Assembly: GCF_003687725.1 (NCBI RefSeq)
Contig: NZ_RDOJ01000009.1
Coordinates: 1 to 64,000, forward strand
DNA length: 64,000 nucleotides
Origin: Faecalibacter macacae
Lineage (GTDB): Bacteria; Bacteroidota; Bacteroidia; Flavobacteriales; Weeksellaceae
Direction of reading: 5' to 3'
A model generated the notes under the pieces. That model worked only from the letters and a program-made list of their open reading frames with translations. It ran no database searches and had not been told where the DNA came from. Shown piece by piece: positions 8,213-17,650 of this stretch; within the stretch, counting starts at the first letter, position 1, and every line of letters starts with the position of its first letter. The translations under genes and the position numbers were made by a program.

Positions 8213-10072
8213 TTATTCTTTTATTTTATAACTAGCTAATCCTTCATTTTCAATCTTCATTTCGTCAATTAAGAGCTGAAGAGTTTGAAGAATTTTTTCT
8301 TTTGGCGAAGTTATGAAATTAGTCAGAATTTCTTCGTTAGTTTTAGGTCCTGATGCTATAAATTGTAGTATTTGTTTTTGAATTTCTTTCGATTTTTTAC
8401 GTTTTTTGCACACATCGCATTGTCCACAATTTGTTTCAGACTTTTCGTTAAAATATGCTAATAGCATTCGTTCACGACAATTATCTGTTTGTTCAGCATA
8501 AAAAGCCATCGCTTGTAAACGCTTCCATTGTGAGATTTGAATGTTTTCGAAAATTGTCCATAATTTATTATTAAATAATGAATCTTCTCGTGGAACTAAA
8601 AATCTAAAACGAGCCAAATATCGATCTGAATATTCTAATATTTCTCTGTCTTTTAATACGTGTAATTTTTGTCTAATTTCACTAATACTTTCATCCAATT
8701 CATAACTTATACGACCTTCACTTATTTCGCGATGTTGCATAAAAATTCCAGGTGAAGTACGTTGTAAAAAGCTTAAAATAGGATTATTTAAATTACTCGC
8801 AGTTTGTGGTGAGATATGAATTTTAACTGTACTTTGTTGATTAAAATTCTTTTGAAATATGACACCTTGTGTATTTAGAAAATCAATAAACATGACCATA
8901 CTTTTGGCGTTGATTCCAAATTTTTCAGAGAATTTAGGAATATCTAACGTGTAATCAAGATCATGTAATTCGCCTTCACCAATTATTAAATGACTAAATA
9001 AGGCATTCGCCATACGTAGGAATTCTTTTTTTGAAGGTAAATTAGCTTTGAAGATACTTTCTGCATTTACTTGATCTTCTTTAGTATATAAATAAATTCC
9101 TCTCGATTTTTTTCCATTTCTTCCGGCACGGCCAACTTCTTGGTAATATGCTTCAATACTTGGAGGTAAATCTAAATGAAAAACTGAACGAACATTAGCT
9201 TTATCAATACCCATCCCAAAAGCATTAGTAGCAACCATAATTTGCTCGTCACTTTTTGTCCAATCATTTTGCCTTTGTTCTTTTTCTTCTTTCGATAATT
9301 TCGCATGAAAATAGGCTGCATCAATTCCGTTATTAATTAAAAACTTATAAATTTCTTGGGTTTGACGACGGTTTCTTACAAAAATGATAGAACTTTCTTT
9401 TCTTGTTTTATAGTAGCGTAAAAGATCACCAAATTTATCTTTAGATTGAACAACATGATAGGAAAGATTCTCACGTTTTAAAGTAGATTGAAAAACATTA
9501 GGTTCAAAAAGTTGTAACTTTTGAATGATTTCTTGCTTGATTTGATTTGTAGCAGTCGCTGTTAAGGCCAAAATAGGTACACTTGGAAAAACTTGTTTAA
9601 TACGTGCGATTTTGTGATAGGCAGGTCTAAAATCGTGTCCCCATTCAGAAATACAATGTGCTTCATCAATCGCGATTAGCGAAAGTAAAACAGAACGTAA
9701 ATGTTCTATAAAGATTGAACTTAATAATCGTTCAGGAGAAACATATAAAAGTTTAATTTCTCCTCTTTTTGTTTTATCAAGAATTTCTATAATTTGTGCC
9801 TGAGTATATTCACTTGAAATTAATTCGGCAGGAATTCCGGTGTATTTTAATTGATTAACTTGATCTTTCATCAAAGCAATTAATGGAGATATAACCAATG
9901 TTACACCAGGAAATAATAAAGCTGGAATTTGATAGCATAAAGATTTTCCACCACCAGTAGGTAAAACAGCCAAATTATCTGTTTTATTTAATACTGAAGT
10001 GATGATTTCTTCTTGAGGTCCTCTAAATTCTTCGTATCCCCAATATTTATTTAGAACTTCTTTTGCAGTCAA
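8213..10072 (-). CDS. recQ: RecQ-type ATP-dependent DNA helicase
   Basis: 619 aa superfamily 2 helicase, 3'-5' polarity in known members, acting in recombination and fork repair. Motif I is LPTGGGKSLCYQIP (Walker A), motif II DEAHCISEWGHDFRPAY, and motif VI VGRAGRNGKKSRG. The RecQ zinc module is present: CRERMLLAYFNE...CGQCDVC (four Cys). A winged-helix region and a short C-terminal helix bundle (KTNEEILTNFI) follow, but a canonical HRDC domain is not obvious, as in the shorter flavobacterial RecQ paralogues. It is followed immediately by fmt. A second, HRDC-bearing RecQ elsewhere in the genome would be usual. Confidence 0.94.
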   Translation of the reverse strand: MTAKEVLNKYWGYEEFRGPQEEIITSVLNKTDNLAVLPTGGGKSLCYQIPALLFPGVTLVISPLIALMKDQVNQLKYTGIPAELISSEYTQAQIIEILDKTKRGEIKLLYVSPERLLSSIFIEHLRSVLLSLIAIDEAHCISEWGHDFRPAYHKIARIKQVFPSVPILALTATATNQIKQEIIQKLQLFEPNVFQSTLKRENLSYHVVQSKDKFGDLLRYYKTRKESSIIFVRNRRQTQEIYKFLINNGIDAAYFHAKLSKEEKEQRQNDWTKSDEQIMVATNAFGMGIDKANVRSVFHLDLPPSIEAYYQEVGRAGRNGKKSRGIYLYTKEDQVNAESIFKANLPSKKEFLRMANALFSHLIIGEGELHDLDYTLDIPKFSEKFGINAKSMVMFIDFLNTQGVIFQKNFNQQSTVKIHISPQTASNLNNPILSFLQRTSPGIFMQHREISEGRISYELDESISEIRQKLHVLKDREILEYSDRYLARFRFLVPREDSLFNNKLWTIFENIQISQWKRLQAMAFYAEQTDNCRERMLLAYFNEKSETNCGQCDVCKKRKKSKEIQKQILQFIASGPKTNEEILTNFITSPKEKILQTLQLLIDEMKIENEGLASYKIKE

Positions 10073-10134
10073 ATTGTAATTGCTTTTGTGTAAAAATAAA
10101 GTATTTGAACGACAAATTGTGTCTGTATAAATGT

Positions 10135-10938
10135 TTATTTGCTAAATGTCCAGATTAAAGCTTTTTCTTTTGTCGCTCTAAAAATGGTATTATGTTTTTC
10201 TTTTGGCTCATCAGCATAAATCCATTTTAAATTTGCTAATGGGTTATTTTTTAAATTTTGAGCCAATTGTTTTGTGTTTGCATTGATGTCTTTTGCTCCA
10301 GAACCTGCAAACCAAAATTTTAGTGGTTTAGAAGATGTAATCGAAAGGTTTGATTTAGAATTTTTGACGATATATTGATTATTCCACCATAATGAAGGAT
10401 CGAATGCGATGTAATCGTCAAATAATTCAGGTTGCTCAAATAAAGTTTCTACGACAAATAAACCTGCTAAAGATTCTCCTATAATACCTTTTTGATCGTT
10501 TACTCTATATTTTTGATTTATTTTTGGAATCAATTCATCAGCTATGAAAGTTCTAAAATTTGTAGACTCACCAACAATTGGTGCTATTTTTTTGTCTTTT
10601 TCTATAGTGGTATAACCAGTTAAATCTCTTCTTCGTTCAGTATTTTCTATCCCAACTAAAATGATTGAAATTATTTGTTTGGAATTAATTAATTCAGCAA
10701 TTGTATTGGCTAAATGAGGAAAATCTTCATTTATTCCACCATCTAACATATACAAAACAGGATAATTTTGATTAGAAGTTGTATAATCATCAGGTGTCCA
10801 AATCGTAATTATTCTATTCTCGTTTAAGGTTTTAGAAAAGATTTCTATCGTTTGATGCTTTGGAATTTCGTCTTGTGCATTTACATAGGTGTTTGATACG
10901 AATAGAAAAAGAATAATATTTTTAAAAATTTTAATCAT
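10135..10938 (-). CDS. Secreted alpha/beta-hydrolase, esterase D / ferric-enterobactin-esterase type
   Basis: 267 aa with an N-terminal signal peptide (NIILFLFVSNTYVNAQD). The body fits the putative-esterase family: a strand TIEIFSKTLNENRIITIWTPDDY, the oxyanion stretch YPVLYMLDGGINEDF, the nucleophile elbow GIIGESLAGLFVVE (Ser in G-E-S-L-A), and a C-terminal catalytic His, probably the one in KEKHNTIFRA. Family members cleave esters including siderophore esters and S-formylglutathione; the substrate here is unknown. Periplasmic location is inferred from the signal peptide. It stands alone downstream of a divergent gap. Confidence 0.82.
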   Translation of the reverse strand: MIKIFKNIILFLFVSNTYVNAQDEIPKHQTIEIFSKTLNENRIITIWTPDDYTTSNQNYPVLYMLDGGINEDFPHLANTIAELINSKQIISIILVGIENTERRRDLTGYTTIEKDKKIAPIVGESTNFRTFIADELIPKINQKYRVNDQKGIIGESLAGLFVVETLFEQPELFDDYIAFDPSLWWNNQYIVKNSKSNLSITSSKPLKFWFAGSGAKDINANTKQLAQNLKNNPLANLKWIYADEPKEKHNTIFRATKEKALIWTFSK

Positions 10939-11019
10939 TATAAAGTGGTTGATATCTATAAAAATAACTAAATTTTAAAATAAAGTCAATTCTTTGTTGT
11001 TATTATTAAAAATATTTAA

Positions 11020-11609
11020 ATGAAAATTATCCGATTAATTGCATTACTATTTCCTTGTATATTATATGCTTAAGACAAAAAGTGTTTGCTTTTGTTGGAG
11101 AATTGATTGAATATAAAAAAGTAGATTATCAAGAACATAACAAGTTAAATAAAGAAAAATCTCCAGTTTATTTTGATCAAATGTTTGTTGCGAAATATAA
11201 AATTTTACAACCAATATGTAACGAATTTAAGTCGGATACAATAGAATTTGTAAGTTTTGATCATTACGGTGTTCCACCAATTTTTAAAGAAAAAAATCCT
11301 ATTGTTTATCTAGGTATTAATAATGAAAAAAAGGAATATTTTCAATATAAATACATATGGGATGAACCAATATTTATTAATAATAATTGGTATGGAATTT
11401 TTGATTATATAATTGCTGATTTATTAGAAATCTATCAACCAATTACAGTGAAGTTTCCATACATTTATAATAGAGAAGGGCACGAAAAAAATCGATTTTT
11501 ATATCCTGATACGCATTTTGAAATCAATCCAAATGGACAATCTTATGTAACGAAAGTATACGATATATATGATTTAGCAGAAGCAAGAATTAAATATATA
11601 AACAGATAG
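11020..11609 (+). pseudogene. Secreted protein gene with disrupted signal peptide
   Basis: The ATG at 11020 opens a perfect signal peptide (MKIIRLIALLFPCILYA) that ends at once in a TAA (11071-11073). The remaining 180 codons, starting KVFAFVGELIEYKKVD, are open in another frame. A frameshift at about 11070-11080 restores one protein: either a lost base before TAAGA (giving LYA-LRQKVFAF), or a T-for-C change plus one A lost from the A-run (giving LYA-QDKKVFAF). The body (HYGVPPIFKEKNPIVYLG, WYGIFDYIIADLLE) is of unknown function. Initiation at the TTG at 11055 would give a cytosolic protein without a signal, so as read the secreted form cannot be made. A sequencing error in the A-run is possible. 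Confidence 0.65.
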
Positions 11610-11630
11610 CCAACTAAATTTAGTTGGCTA
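11607..11630 (+). terminator. Terminator overlapping the stop codon
   Basis: A 24-bp perfect palindrome whose first three bases are the TAG stop of the preceding gene; the arms are TAGCCAACTAAA and its complement. It is followed by TTTTGTTT. It also lies between convergent genes, 13 bp from the ptrB stop. Confidence 0.8.
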
Positions 11631-11642
11631 TTTTGTTTAAAA

Positions 11643-13685
11643 TTATACTGTAATGCCTTCTAACATAAATAAGAAAGCATCTTCTTTTGCATCTTCTTTT
11701 AACGATTCGAATCGGCCAGAAGCTCCACCGTGTCCTGTATCCATATTCGTATCTAAAAGTAAAATATTATCGTCAGTTTTTAACTCACGTAATTTAGCAA
11801 CCCATTTAGCAGGTTCCCAATATTGCACTTGCGAATCGTGTAAACCAGTCGAAACATACATGTTTGGATATGCTTTCGCTTCTACATTATCGTAAGGCGA
11901 ATATTCTTTCATGTAATGGTAATATTCTTCGTCGTTTGGATTTCCCCATTCGTCGTATTCCCCAGTTGTTAATGGAATTGTATCGTCTAACATTGTTGTA
12001 ACCACATCCACAAAAGGAACTTGCGCTACAATTCCGTTAAATAATGTTGGTTCGTAATTAATTACAGCTCCCATTAATAAACCTCCTGCAGATCCACCCA
12101 TTCCGTAAAGGTGTGGAGTAGAAGTATAACCTTTCTCAATTAAGTATTTCGCACAATCGATGTAATCAAAGAAAGTATTTTTCTTGTCTAACATTTTTCC
12201 ATCTTCGTACCATTCACGTCCTAAATATTGTCCACCACGAATGTGTGCAATCGCGTAAACAAATCCACGATCTAATAAACTTAAACGAATAGAACTAAAG
12301 TTTGGTTCTATTGTATAACCATAAGATCCGTAAGCGTATAATAATAATGGTGTATCAGCAGAAAGTTTTGTGTCTTTGTGATGAACTAAAGAAATCGCAA
12401 CTTTCTCACCGTCACGTGCTTCAGCCCAAATACGTTCAGAAACGTAATTGTCTTTATCAAATGTTCCTAAAACTTCTTGTTCTTTTTTTACTTCGAATGT
12501 TTTATCTTTCATATTGAAATCAATAACAGAAGTAGGCGTTGTTAAAGAAGTATAACCGTAACGTAAAATATCCGTATCAAAATCAGGATTTGTACCCGAT
12601 CCTGCTGTGTATGTTTCTTCGTTAAATGGTAAGTAATAATCTTCTGATCCGTCCCACGCTTTAATGTTCATTTGCATTAAACCATTTGTACGTTCTTCGA
12701 TTACCAAGTAATTCTTGAAAATTTCAAATCCTTCGATAAAAGTTTCTTCGCGATGTGGAATCACTTCAATCCAATTTTCTTGTTCTGTTTTATCAACAGA
12801 AGTTTTCATTAATTTGAAGTTGAAAGCATCATCTTTATTTGTCTGAATATAAAATTCGTTACCGAAGTGTTCAATTGAATATTCTAAATCACGCTCGCGC
12901 TCTTGAAAGATTTTAAATTCAGCATCTGGTTCATTTGCCGGAATAAAACGGTATTCGTCTGAAACTGTTGATGAAGTTCCGATGATGATATAATCTCTTG
13001 ATTTTGATTTGTACACATAAACCGAAAATGTATCGTCAGTCTCTTCAAAAACTAAAGTATCATCTTCTGATGAAGTTCCTAATTTATGTTTCCAAATTTG
13101 GTAAGCGCGTAACGTTTCGTCTTTTCTTGTGTAGAATAACGTTTTGTTGTCTGCTGCCCAAACTGAACCTCCAGTTGTATTTTCGATTTTATCTGCTAAG
13201 ATTTCACCAGTTGTTAAATTTTTGATTTGAATTGTATAAATACGGCGCGAAACATTATCTACACCAAATGTACACATTTCGTTATTTGGAGAAACTGATA
13301 ATCCACCTAATTTGTAGTAAGCGTGACCTTCGGCCATCGGATTTACATCAAACAAGATTTCGTCTTCGTTTTCTAACGAATCTTTGCGACGTTTGTGAAT
13401 TGGATATTCTTTCCCTTTTTGGAATTCAGTTAAATACCAATATCCGTTCATTTTATAAGGAACAGAAGAGTCATCTTCTTTGATGCGCGACTTCATTTCT
13501 TCAAACAATTTTGCTTGAAATTCTTCAGTCGGTTTTAAGATAGCTTCTGTATATTTATTTTCTTCGGTTAGATAATCAATCACTTCTTGATTTTCGCGTT
13601 CGTTTAACCAATAATAGTTATCGATACGAATATCACCGTGTTTCTCTAATTTCTTTTCTATTTTTTTAGCAATTGGTGCTTGCAT
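11643..13685 (-). CDS. ptrB: Oligopeptidase B (S9A serine peptidase)
   Basis: 680 aa, close to E. coli PtrB. The N-terminal half is the seven-bladed propeller and begins PIAKKIEKKLEKHGDIRIDNYYWL, the usual POP/OpdB entry. The C-terminal catalytic domain contains YAYGSYGYTIEPNFS, HIRGGQYLGREWYEDGK, the nucleophile GGSAGGLLMGAVIN, the FVDVVTTMLDDTIPLTTGEY segment typical of oligopeptidase B rather than prolyl oligopeptidase, a DSQVQYWEPAKW Asp region, and GHGGASGRF with the catalytic His. It cleaves short peptides after basic residues in the cytosol. No signal peptide is present. It is preceded on its strand by a hairpin that may insulate it from the secreted-protein pair upstream. Confidence 0.94.
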   Translation of the reverse strand: MQAPIAKKIEKKLEKHGDIRIDNYYWLNERENQEVIDYLTEENKYTEAILKPTEEFQAKLFEEMKSRIKEDDSSVPYKMNGYWYLTEFQKGKEYPIHKRRKDSLENEDEILFDVNPMAEGHAYYKLGGLSVSPNNEMCTFGVDNVSRRIYTIQIKNLTTGEILADKIENTTGGSVWAADNKTLFYTRKDETLRAYQIWKHKLGTSSEDDTLVFEETDDTFSVYVYKSKSRDYIIIGTSSTVSDEYRFIPANEPDAEFKIFQERERDLEYSIEHFGNEFYIQTNKDDAFNFKLMKTSVDKTEQENWIEVIPHREETFIEGFEIFKNYLVIEERTNGLMQMNIKAWDGSEDYYLPFNEETYTAGSGTNPDFDTDILRYGYTSLTTPTSVIDFNMKDKTFEVKKEQEVLGTFDKDNYVSERIWAEARDGEKVAISLVHHKDTKLSADTPLLLYAYGSYGYTIEPNFSSIRLSLLDRGFVYAIAHIRGGQYLGREWYEDGKMLDKKNTFFDYIDCAKYLIEKGYTSTPHLYGMGGSAGGLLMGAVINYEPTLFNGIVAQVPFVDVVTTMLDDTIPLTTGEYDEWGNPNDEEYYHYMKEYSPYDNVEAKAYPNMYVSTGLHDSQVQYWEPAKWVAKLRELKTDDNILLLDTNMDTGHGGASGRFESLKEDAKEDAFLFMLEGITV

Positions 13686-13697
13686 AATATAAAATTT

Positions 13698-13727
13698 ATG
13701 GCTGCAAATTTAGTGATTTGCAGCCAT
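13698..13727. terminator. Strong hairpin between ptrB and the secreted-protein gene
   Basis: A 12-bp perfect stem ATGGCTGCAAAT / ATTTGCAGCCAT has a 6-nt loop. The T-run (six T) is on the plus side; on the minus side the following sequence is AAATTTTATAT. It sits 3' of the minus-strand gene ending at 13737 and 5' of ptrB, so it most likely ends the former with a weak T tract or blocks antisense transcription. Confidence 0.6.
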
Positions 13728-13736
13728 TTTTTAGTT

Positions 13737-14537
13737 TTATTTTACTTTATTAAAAATTCGTTCTTTTAATTGATTGTTGTGATCTAAATATTCAAAACTA
13801 ATCGTTTCATCTGTTGTATACCCAATCGAATTATAAAATTGGTTCTTAGAATCTTTTAATGAAACTAAGAAAACATTTGGACGTAAAGTTGGTTTAAAAT
13901 TAGCAATCAAAGTAGTTTCGTTTGTAATTACAATCGTACCATTTTCTTTATAATTTACTGTAATTGTAATTAAACCATCTGTAAAATCAACTGACTTTTT
14001 AGATTTAATACTTTTTACATCAATTGGTTTATTCTCTACTTTTTTATTTGTTTTTGAATCTTGAATTAGATTTGTGTCGTTTGTACTAACTTCAACAGTT
14101 TCCTTTTTAATACTATTTGTAGTAGTAAATTTTTGTTCAGGTAATTTGTTCATAGCTTCAGCTAAAGCAGCTTGATAACCTTTTTCAAAATCCTTTAATT
14201 TAGAAACACCATCTAATTCATTCAATATAGAATTATTACAATCTGTAAAAACAACTTTTAATTTGTTTTGAAATGAACTTTTTACATTTTGAATATTTGC
14301 TCTTGTAGCTAAACATTCGTTTTGTTGTAAATCTGAAGGAATATTATTTGAACCTTCAACAACAATTTCATACTTTTTTTGACGTAGTAACGTCTTTAAA
14401 TAGGTATTTAATTGATAATCTTCTTTTTCGAAATCAATAAATGTATTTGGAACAATTACATACTTGAAATTACTTACTTGTTGTGCATTTGCAAATGAAA
14501 CAGAAAGTAAAAAAAAGGCAGCTACAAGTTTTTTCAT
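13737..14537 (-). CDS. Secreted protein, unknown; paralogue of upstream gene
   Basis: 266 aa with a signal peptide (KKLVAAFFLLSVSFANAQQ). The N-terminal domain runs FKYVIVPNTFIDF, DYQLNTYLKTLLRQKKYEIV and LKDFEKGYQAALAEAM and matches the neighbouring 257-aa protein piece by piece (KYVHVPDALSSF, QYQLNTRLSFYLGKKNYHIL, IKDFDKGYQEALKKAL). Two Cys (NECLATRAN and FTDCNNSI) are at matching places in both. A Lys/Thr-rich linker (150-185) leads to a C-terminal beta domain (ITITVNYKENGTIVI...GYTTDETISFEYLD) that is again shared. I do not recognise a named function. The pair is 6 bp apart and surely cotranscribed. Confidence 0.75.
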   Translation of the reverse strand: MKKLVAAFFLLSVSFANAQQVSNFKYVIVPNTFIDFEKEDYQLNTYLKTLLRQKKYEIVVEGSNNIPSDLQQNECLATRANIQNVKSSFQNKLKVVFTDCNNSILNELDGVSKLKDFEKGYQAALAEAMNKLPEQKFTTTNSIKKETVEVSTNDTNLIQDSKTNKKVENKPIDVKSIKSKKSVDFTDGLITITVNYKENGTIVITNETTLIANFKPTLRPNVFLVSLKDSKNQFYNSIGYTTDETISFEYLDHNNQLKERIFNKVK

Positions 14538-14543
14538 AACGGA

Positions 14544-15317
14544 TTACTTTGAAGTTAATTTAATTTCTTTCCACATATTATTTTCTAATACTTCGTAAGA
14601 AATTGAATTATCGTTGTTGTAACCTATAGAAGAATAGCTTGCTGTATCATCAGTAACTGCTACACGATAAACTCCGGGCTTAATGGCTTTTTCAAATTTA
14701 GCTACAACTTGTGTTCCGTTTTCATTCATTAACATAAAACTACCGTTTTGTAATTCTATAATTTGGTAATTATTTTTGCCATCAGTAACTAAATTATTTA
14801 CAACAGCTTTTGTTGTAGTAGCAGCTGGTACGTATACAGCTTTTTCTTCTTTAATTTGTTGAGAGTTTGATTGTTTCGCTTCAATTGGTTTAGTAGATTT
14901 TACAGTCGGAACACTAATTTGAATTTTTTCCAATGCTTTTTTCAAAGCCTCTTGATAACCTTTATCAAAATCTTTGATACTTGAAACTCCTTCAAAAGTG
15001 TTAATGATTTGGTTTTTACAATCAATAAAATTGATATTTAATTTATTAGTTGTTAAACTTTTAGCTTTTACTAAATCTGCTCTTACAATAGTACATGGAT
15101 CGTTTAAAGTTTCTGCAGGCCAAACAGATTTATCGTCCTTTAGAATATGATAATTCTTTTTACCTAAATAAAAACTTAACCTTGTGTTTAATTGGTATTG
15201 ATTTTCACCGAATGATGATAATGCATCAGGTACATGAACGTATTTATAATCTTTGATTTCTTGAGCATTAGCAAAACCTAATGTAGCTAATAATATAGTT
15301 GATAGGATTGTTTTCAT
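14544..15317 (-). CDS. Secreted protein, unknown; first of a tandem paralogue pair
   Basis: 257 aa with a signal peptide (TILSTILLATLGFANAQE). It shares a two-domain layout with the downstream 266-aa protein: an alpha/beta N-terminal domain with paired Cys (DPCTIVRAD and FIDCKNQI), a low-complexity linker, and a C-terminal strand-rich domain containing VTDDTASYSSIGYNNDNSISYEVLE. The shared motif SSIGY/NSIGY plus a D/E-rich strand in both C-termini suggests a common ligand or assembly partner. The tandem arrangement with a 6-bp gap points to duplication in place. No enzymatic residues stand out. Confidence 0.75.
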   Translation of the reverse strand: MKTILSTILLATLGFANAQEIKDYKYVHVPDALSSFGENQYQLNTRLSFYLGKKNYHILKDDKSVWPAETLNDPCTIVRADLVKAKSLTTNKLNINFIDCKNQIINTFEGVSSIKDFDKGYQEALKKALEKIQISVPTVKSTKPIEAKQSNSQQIKEEKAVYVPAATTTKAVVNNLVTDGKNNYQIIELQNGSFMLMNENGTQVVAKFEKAIKPGVYRVAVTDDTASYSSIGYNNDNSISYEVLENNMWKEIKLTSK

Positions 15318-15385
15318 TTAAATAAATATTTAAGACCAAATTTAACAGAATTAATAGAATATGCATTGTTAATTATTAGCTAATC

Positions 15386-15886
15386 CTAATCTTTAAAGGT
15401 TTTTTCTTTCATTTTTATTGTAATTCTATTACTTAAATCTGTAGAAGACTTACCTAAAGCAAATGTGTAATCACCTTTTTTAATTTCCCAGCTTTGAGTT
15501 TTCCAATTAAAATCAGCAATAATTCGTTTATCCATTGTTAATTTTACGGTTTTAGTTTCTCCAGGATTTTTATCATCAGGTCGATATCCGGGGTTAGTTA
15601 CTCCCATACTTGCATCTGTACTTTGTATATTAGGAATTCCCAATCTTGGGATACCAGGTGTATATCCAGCACTCATTAAAATATTATTTGGAATTCGGTT
15701 ATCTTTAGGAATACCCAATGTAGGGACGTAGCCAACTAAGCTTGTTATCAATGAAAAGCGTTCATCATCGGTCATTTTAGCTTCGGTTTGTTTTGTTTTT
15801 TGTTCGGCAATTTTATTTTGAGCTACTACAGTCATACTTCCTATAAATATTGATAGAATAAATAGTCTAATTTTATATTTTATCAT
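15386..15886 (-). pseudogene. Internally deleted GH3 beta-glucosidase remnant (open frame, core missing)
   Basis: 166 aa with an intact signal peptide (LSIFIGSMTVVAQNK). Residues 38-105 follow the N-terminus of glycoside hydrolase family 3: MTDDERFSLITSL (GH3 'M-T-x-E-E-K'), then TPGIPRLGIPNIQSTDASMG ('p-x-LGIP-x-x-x-x-D-x-x-x-G'). Residues 108-160 follow the C-terminal fibronectin-III-like domain of the same family: NPGETKTVKLTMDKRIIADF and KKGDYTFALGKSSTDLS. The 500-600 residues between, including the TIM barrel with the catalytic Asp, are absent, and the join near RPDDK/NPGE keeps the frame. I infer a large in-frame deletion. A purposely short protein built from both ends is less likely. 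No hydrolase activity is expected. Confidence 0.75.
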
Positions 15887-16065
15887 AAAGTGATTTTATA
15901 TTAACATATTGAGCTGTAGGGAGATATTAATTTTACTGTTAATTTATTATATATTGCATAAGAGTAATTATATGAAATGAATTTAAATAAGGTTTAAATC
16001 TTGAAAACTAAGGTTTTAAATATTAATAAATTCTTAAATTTATATAGAAATAAAAAAGGATAAAA

Positions 16066-16818
16066 ATGGGAATATTAGAAAATAAGGTTGCAATTGTAAC
16101 TGGTGGAGCATCTGGAATTGGAAAGTCAGTTGCGGAAATTTATGCAAAAGAAGGAGCAAAAGTAATAGTATCTGATATTGATATTGAAAGAGGTGAACAA
16201 GTTGTTGCTGATATATTATCTAATGGAGGAATAGCTTCATTTTTTAAAGCAGACACTTCGACAGCTGAAGAAAATAAAGCATTGGTTGATGAAGCAATTA
16301 AATTATATGGTAAATTAGATATTGCCTGTAATAATGCTGGTATTGGAGGTTTAGCTGCTGAAACTGGTAATTATACATTAGAAGCATGGAAACAAGTAAT
16401 TGATATAAATTTTAATGGTGTTTTTTACGGTTGTAAGTATCAATTAGAAGCAATGGAAAAAAACGGAAGTGGATCTATCATTAATATGGCTTCTATTCAT
16501 GGTTTAGTTGCAGCGCCTATGAGTTCTGCTTATACATCTTCTAAACATGGTATAGTTGGTTTAACAAAGAATATTGGTGCTGAATATGGACCAAAGAACA
16601 TTCGTTGTAATGCTGTTGGCCCAGGATATATTAAAACTCCGCTTTTAGATAATAATTTATCAAAAGAACAATTAGAATTTTTAGTAACAAAGCATCCAAT
16701 TGGTCGTTTAGGAGAGCCTGAGGAAGTTGCTGAATTTGTACTTTTCTTAAGTTCGGACAAGGCATCATTTATGACAGGAGGTTATTATGTAGTAGATGGT
16801 GGATATACAGCTGTATAG
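16066..16818 (+). CDS. Short-chain dehydrogenase/reductase (classical SDR)
   Basis: 250 aa, standard classical SDR length. It has the Rossmann motif TGGASGIG (TGxxxGxG), a D at SDIDIERGEQ (NAD preference, where an Arg would point to NADP), the structural NNAG motif, the catalytic Ser in MASIHG, and the catalytic YTSSK (Y-x-x-x-K). The C-terminus GGYYVVDGGYTAV is typical of glucose-dehydrogenase/FabG-like members. The substrate cannot be told from sequence. The gene is preceded by a 180-bp AT-rich gap without other coding, and followed after 84 bp by fsa. Confidence 0.9.
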   Translation: MGILENKVAIVTGGASGIGKSVAEIYAKEGAKVIVSDIDIERGEQVVADILSNGGIASFFKADTSTAEENKALVDEAIKLYGKLDIACNNAGIGGLAAETGNYTLEAWKQVIDINFNGVFYGCKYQLEAMEKNGSGSIINMASIHGLVAAPMSSAYTSSKHGIVGLTKNIGAEYGPKNIRCNAVGPGYIKTPLLDNNLSKEQLEFLVTKHPIGRLGEPEEVAEFVLFLSSDKASFMTGGYYVVDGGYTAV

Positions 16819-16902
16819 CATTTTGTTAGATATTTCTTTTAAGATTTAGAGGTTTTATAGCCGATTAATCCTTAATTTTGTGCAAACGTAACACAACAAA
16901 CA

Positions 16903-17559
16903 ATGAAATTTTTTATCGATACAGCAAATTTAGCTGATATTAAAGAAGCTCAAGATTTAGGAGTATTAGATGGAGTAACTACAAACCCATCTTTAATGGC
17001 GAAGGAAGGAATTGCTGGAACAGAAAATGTATTAAACCATTACAAAGCAATTTGTGAAATTGTTGATGGAGACGTTTCTGCTGAGGTAATTGCTACAGAT
17101 TTTGAAGGAATGGTTAAAGAAGGTGAGGAGCTTGCTGCTTTACACCCACAAATCGTTGTAAAAATTCCGATGACAAAAGACGGAATTAAAGCATGTAAAT
17201 ATTTCTCAACGAAAGGAATTCGTACAAACGTAACTTTAGTTTTCTCTGTTGGTCAAGCTTTATTAGCTGCAAAAGCAGGTGCTACTTATGTTTCTCCTTT
17301 CTTAGGACGTTTAGATGATATTTCTATGGATGGTATGAATTTAATCGAAGAAATTCGTTTAGTTTATGATAACTATTTATATGAAACAGAAATTTTAGCT
17401 GCTTCAGTTCGTCACACAATGCACATTGTAAATTGTGCTAAAATTGGTGCTGATGTAATGACTGGACCATTATCTTCAATTGTTGGATTATTAAAACATC
17501 CATTAACAGATTCTGGATTAGCTCAATTTTTAGCTGATCACGCAAAAGCAAATTCTTAA
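16903..17559 (+). CDS. fsa: Fructose-6-phosphate aldolase / small transaldolase
   Basis: 218 aa, the size of the FSA/TalC subfamily. [16 protein letters not shown] and [13 protein letters not shown] form the first barrel strands, [17 protein letters not shown] holds the Schiff-base Lys, and [31 protein letters not shown] and [23 protein letters not shown] complete the barrel. These enzymes cleave or form fructose 6-phosphate, or act as transaldolase in the pentose phosphate pathway; separating the two needs assay. A -7-like box TAATTTTG lies at 16873-16880, 22 bp before the start. A terminator follows. Confidence 0.92.
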   Translation: MKFFIDTANLADIKEAQDLGVLDGVTTNPSLMAKEGIAGTENVLNHYKAICEIVDGDVSAEVIATDFEGMVKEGEELAALHPQIVVKIPMTKDGIKACKYFSTKGIRTNVTLVFSVGQALLAAKAGATYVSPFLGRLDDISMDGMNLIEEIRLVYDNYLYETEILAASVRHTMHIVNCAKIGADVMTGPLSSIVGLLKHPLTDSGLAQFLADHAKANS

Positions 17560-17607
17560 TAGAATTCCTTTACAACTACACAAAAGACAAAGTTTATATA
17601 TTTAAAA

Positions 17608-17627
17608 AGCCACTCATTTGAGTGGCT
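17608..17627. terminator. Bidirectional terminator
   Basis: A 9-bp stem AGCCACTCA / TGAGTGGCT with a tight loop, flanked by an A-run upstream and seven T downstream. It separates fsa (plus) from the convergent endonuclease I gene (minus). Confidence 0.9.
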
Positions 17628-17650
17628 TTTTTTGGTATTATATAAATTGA

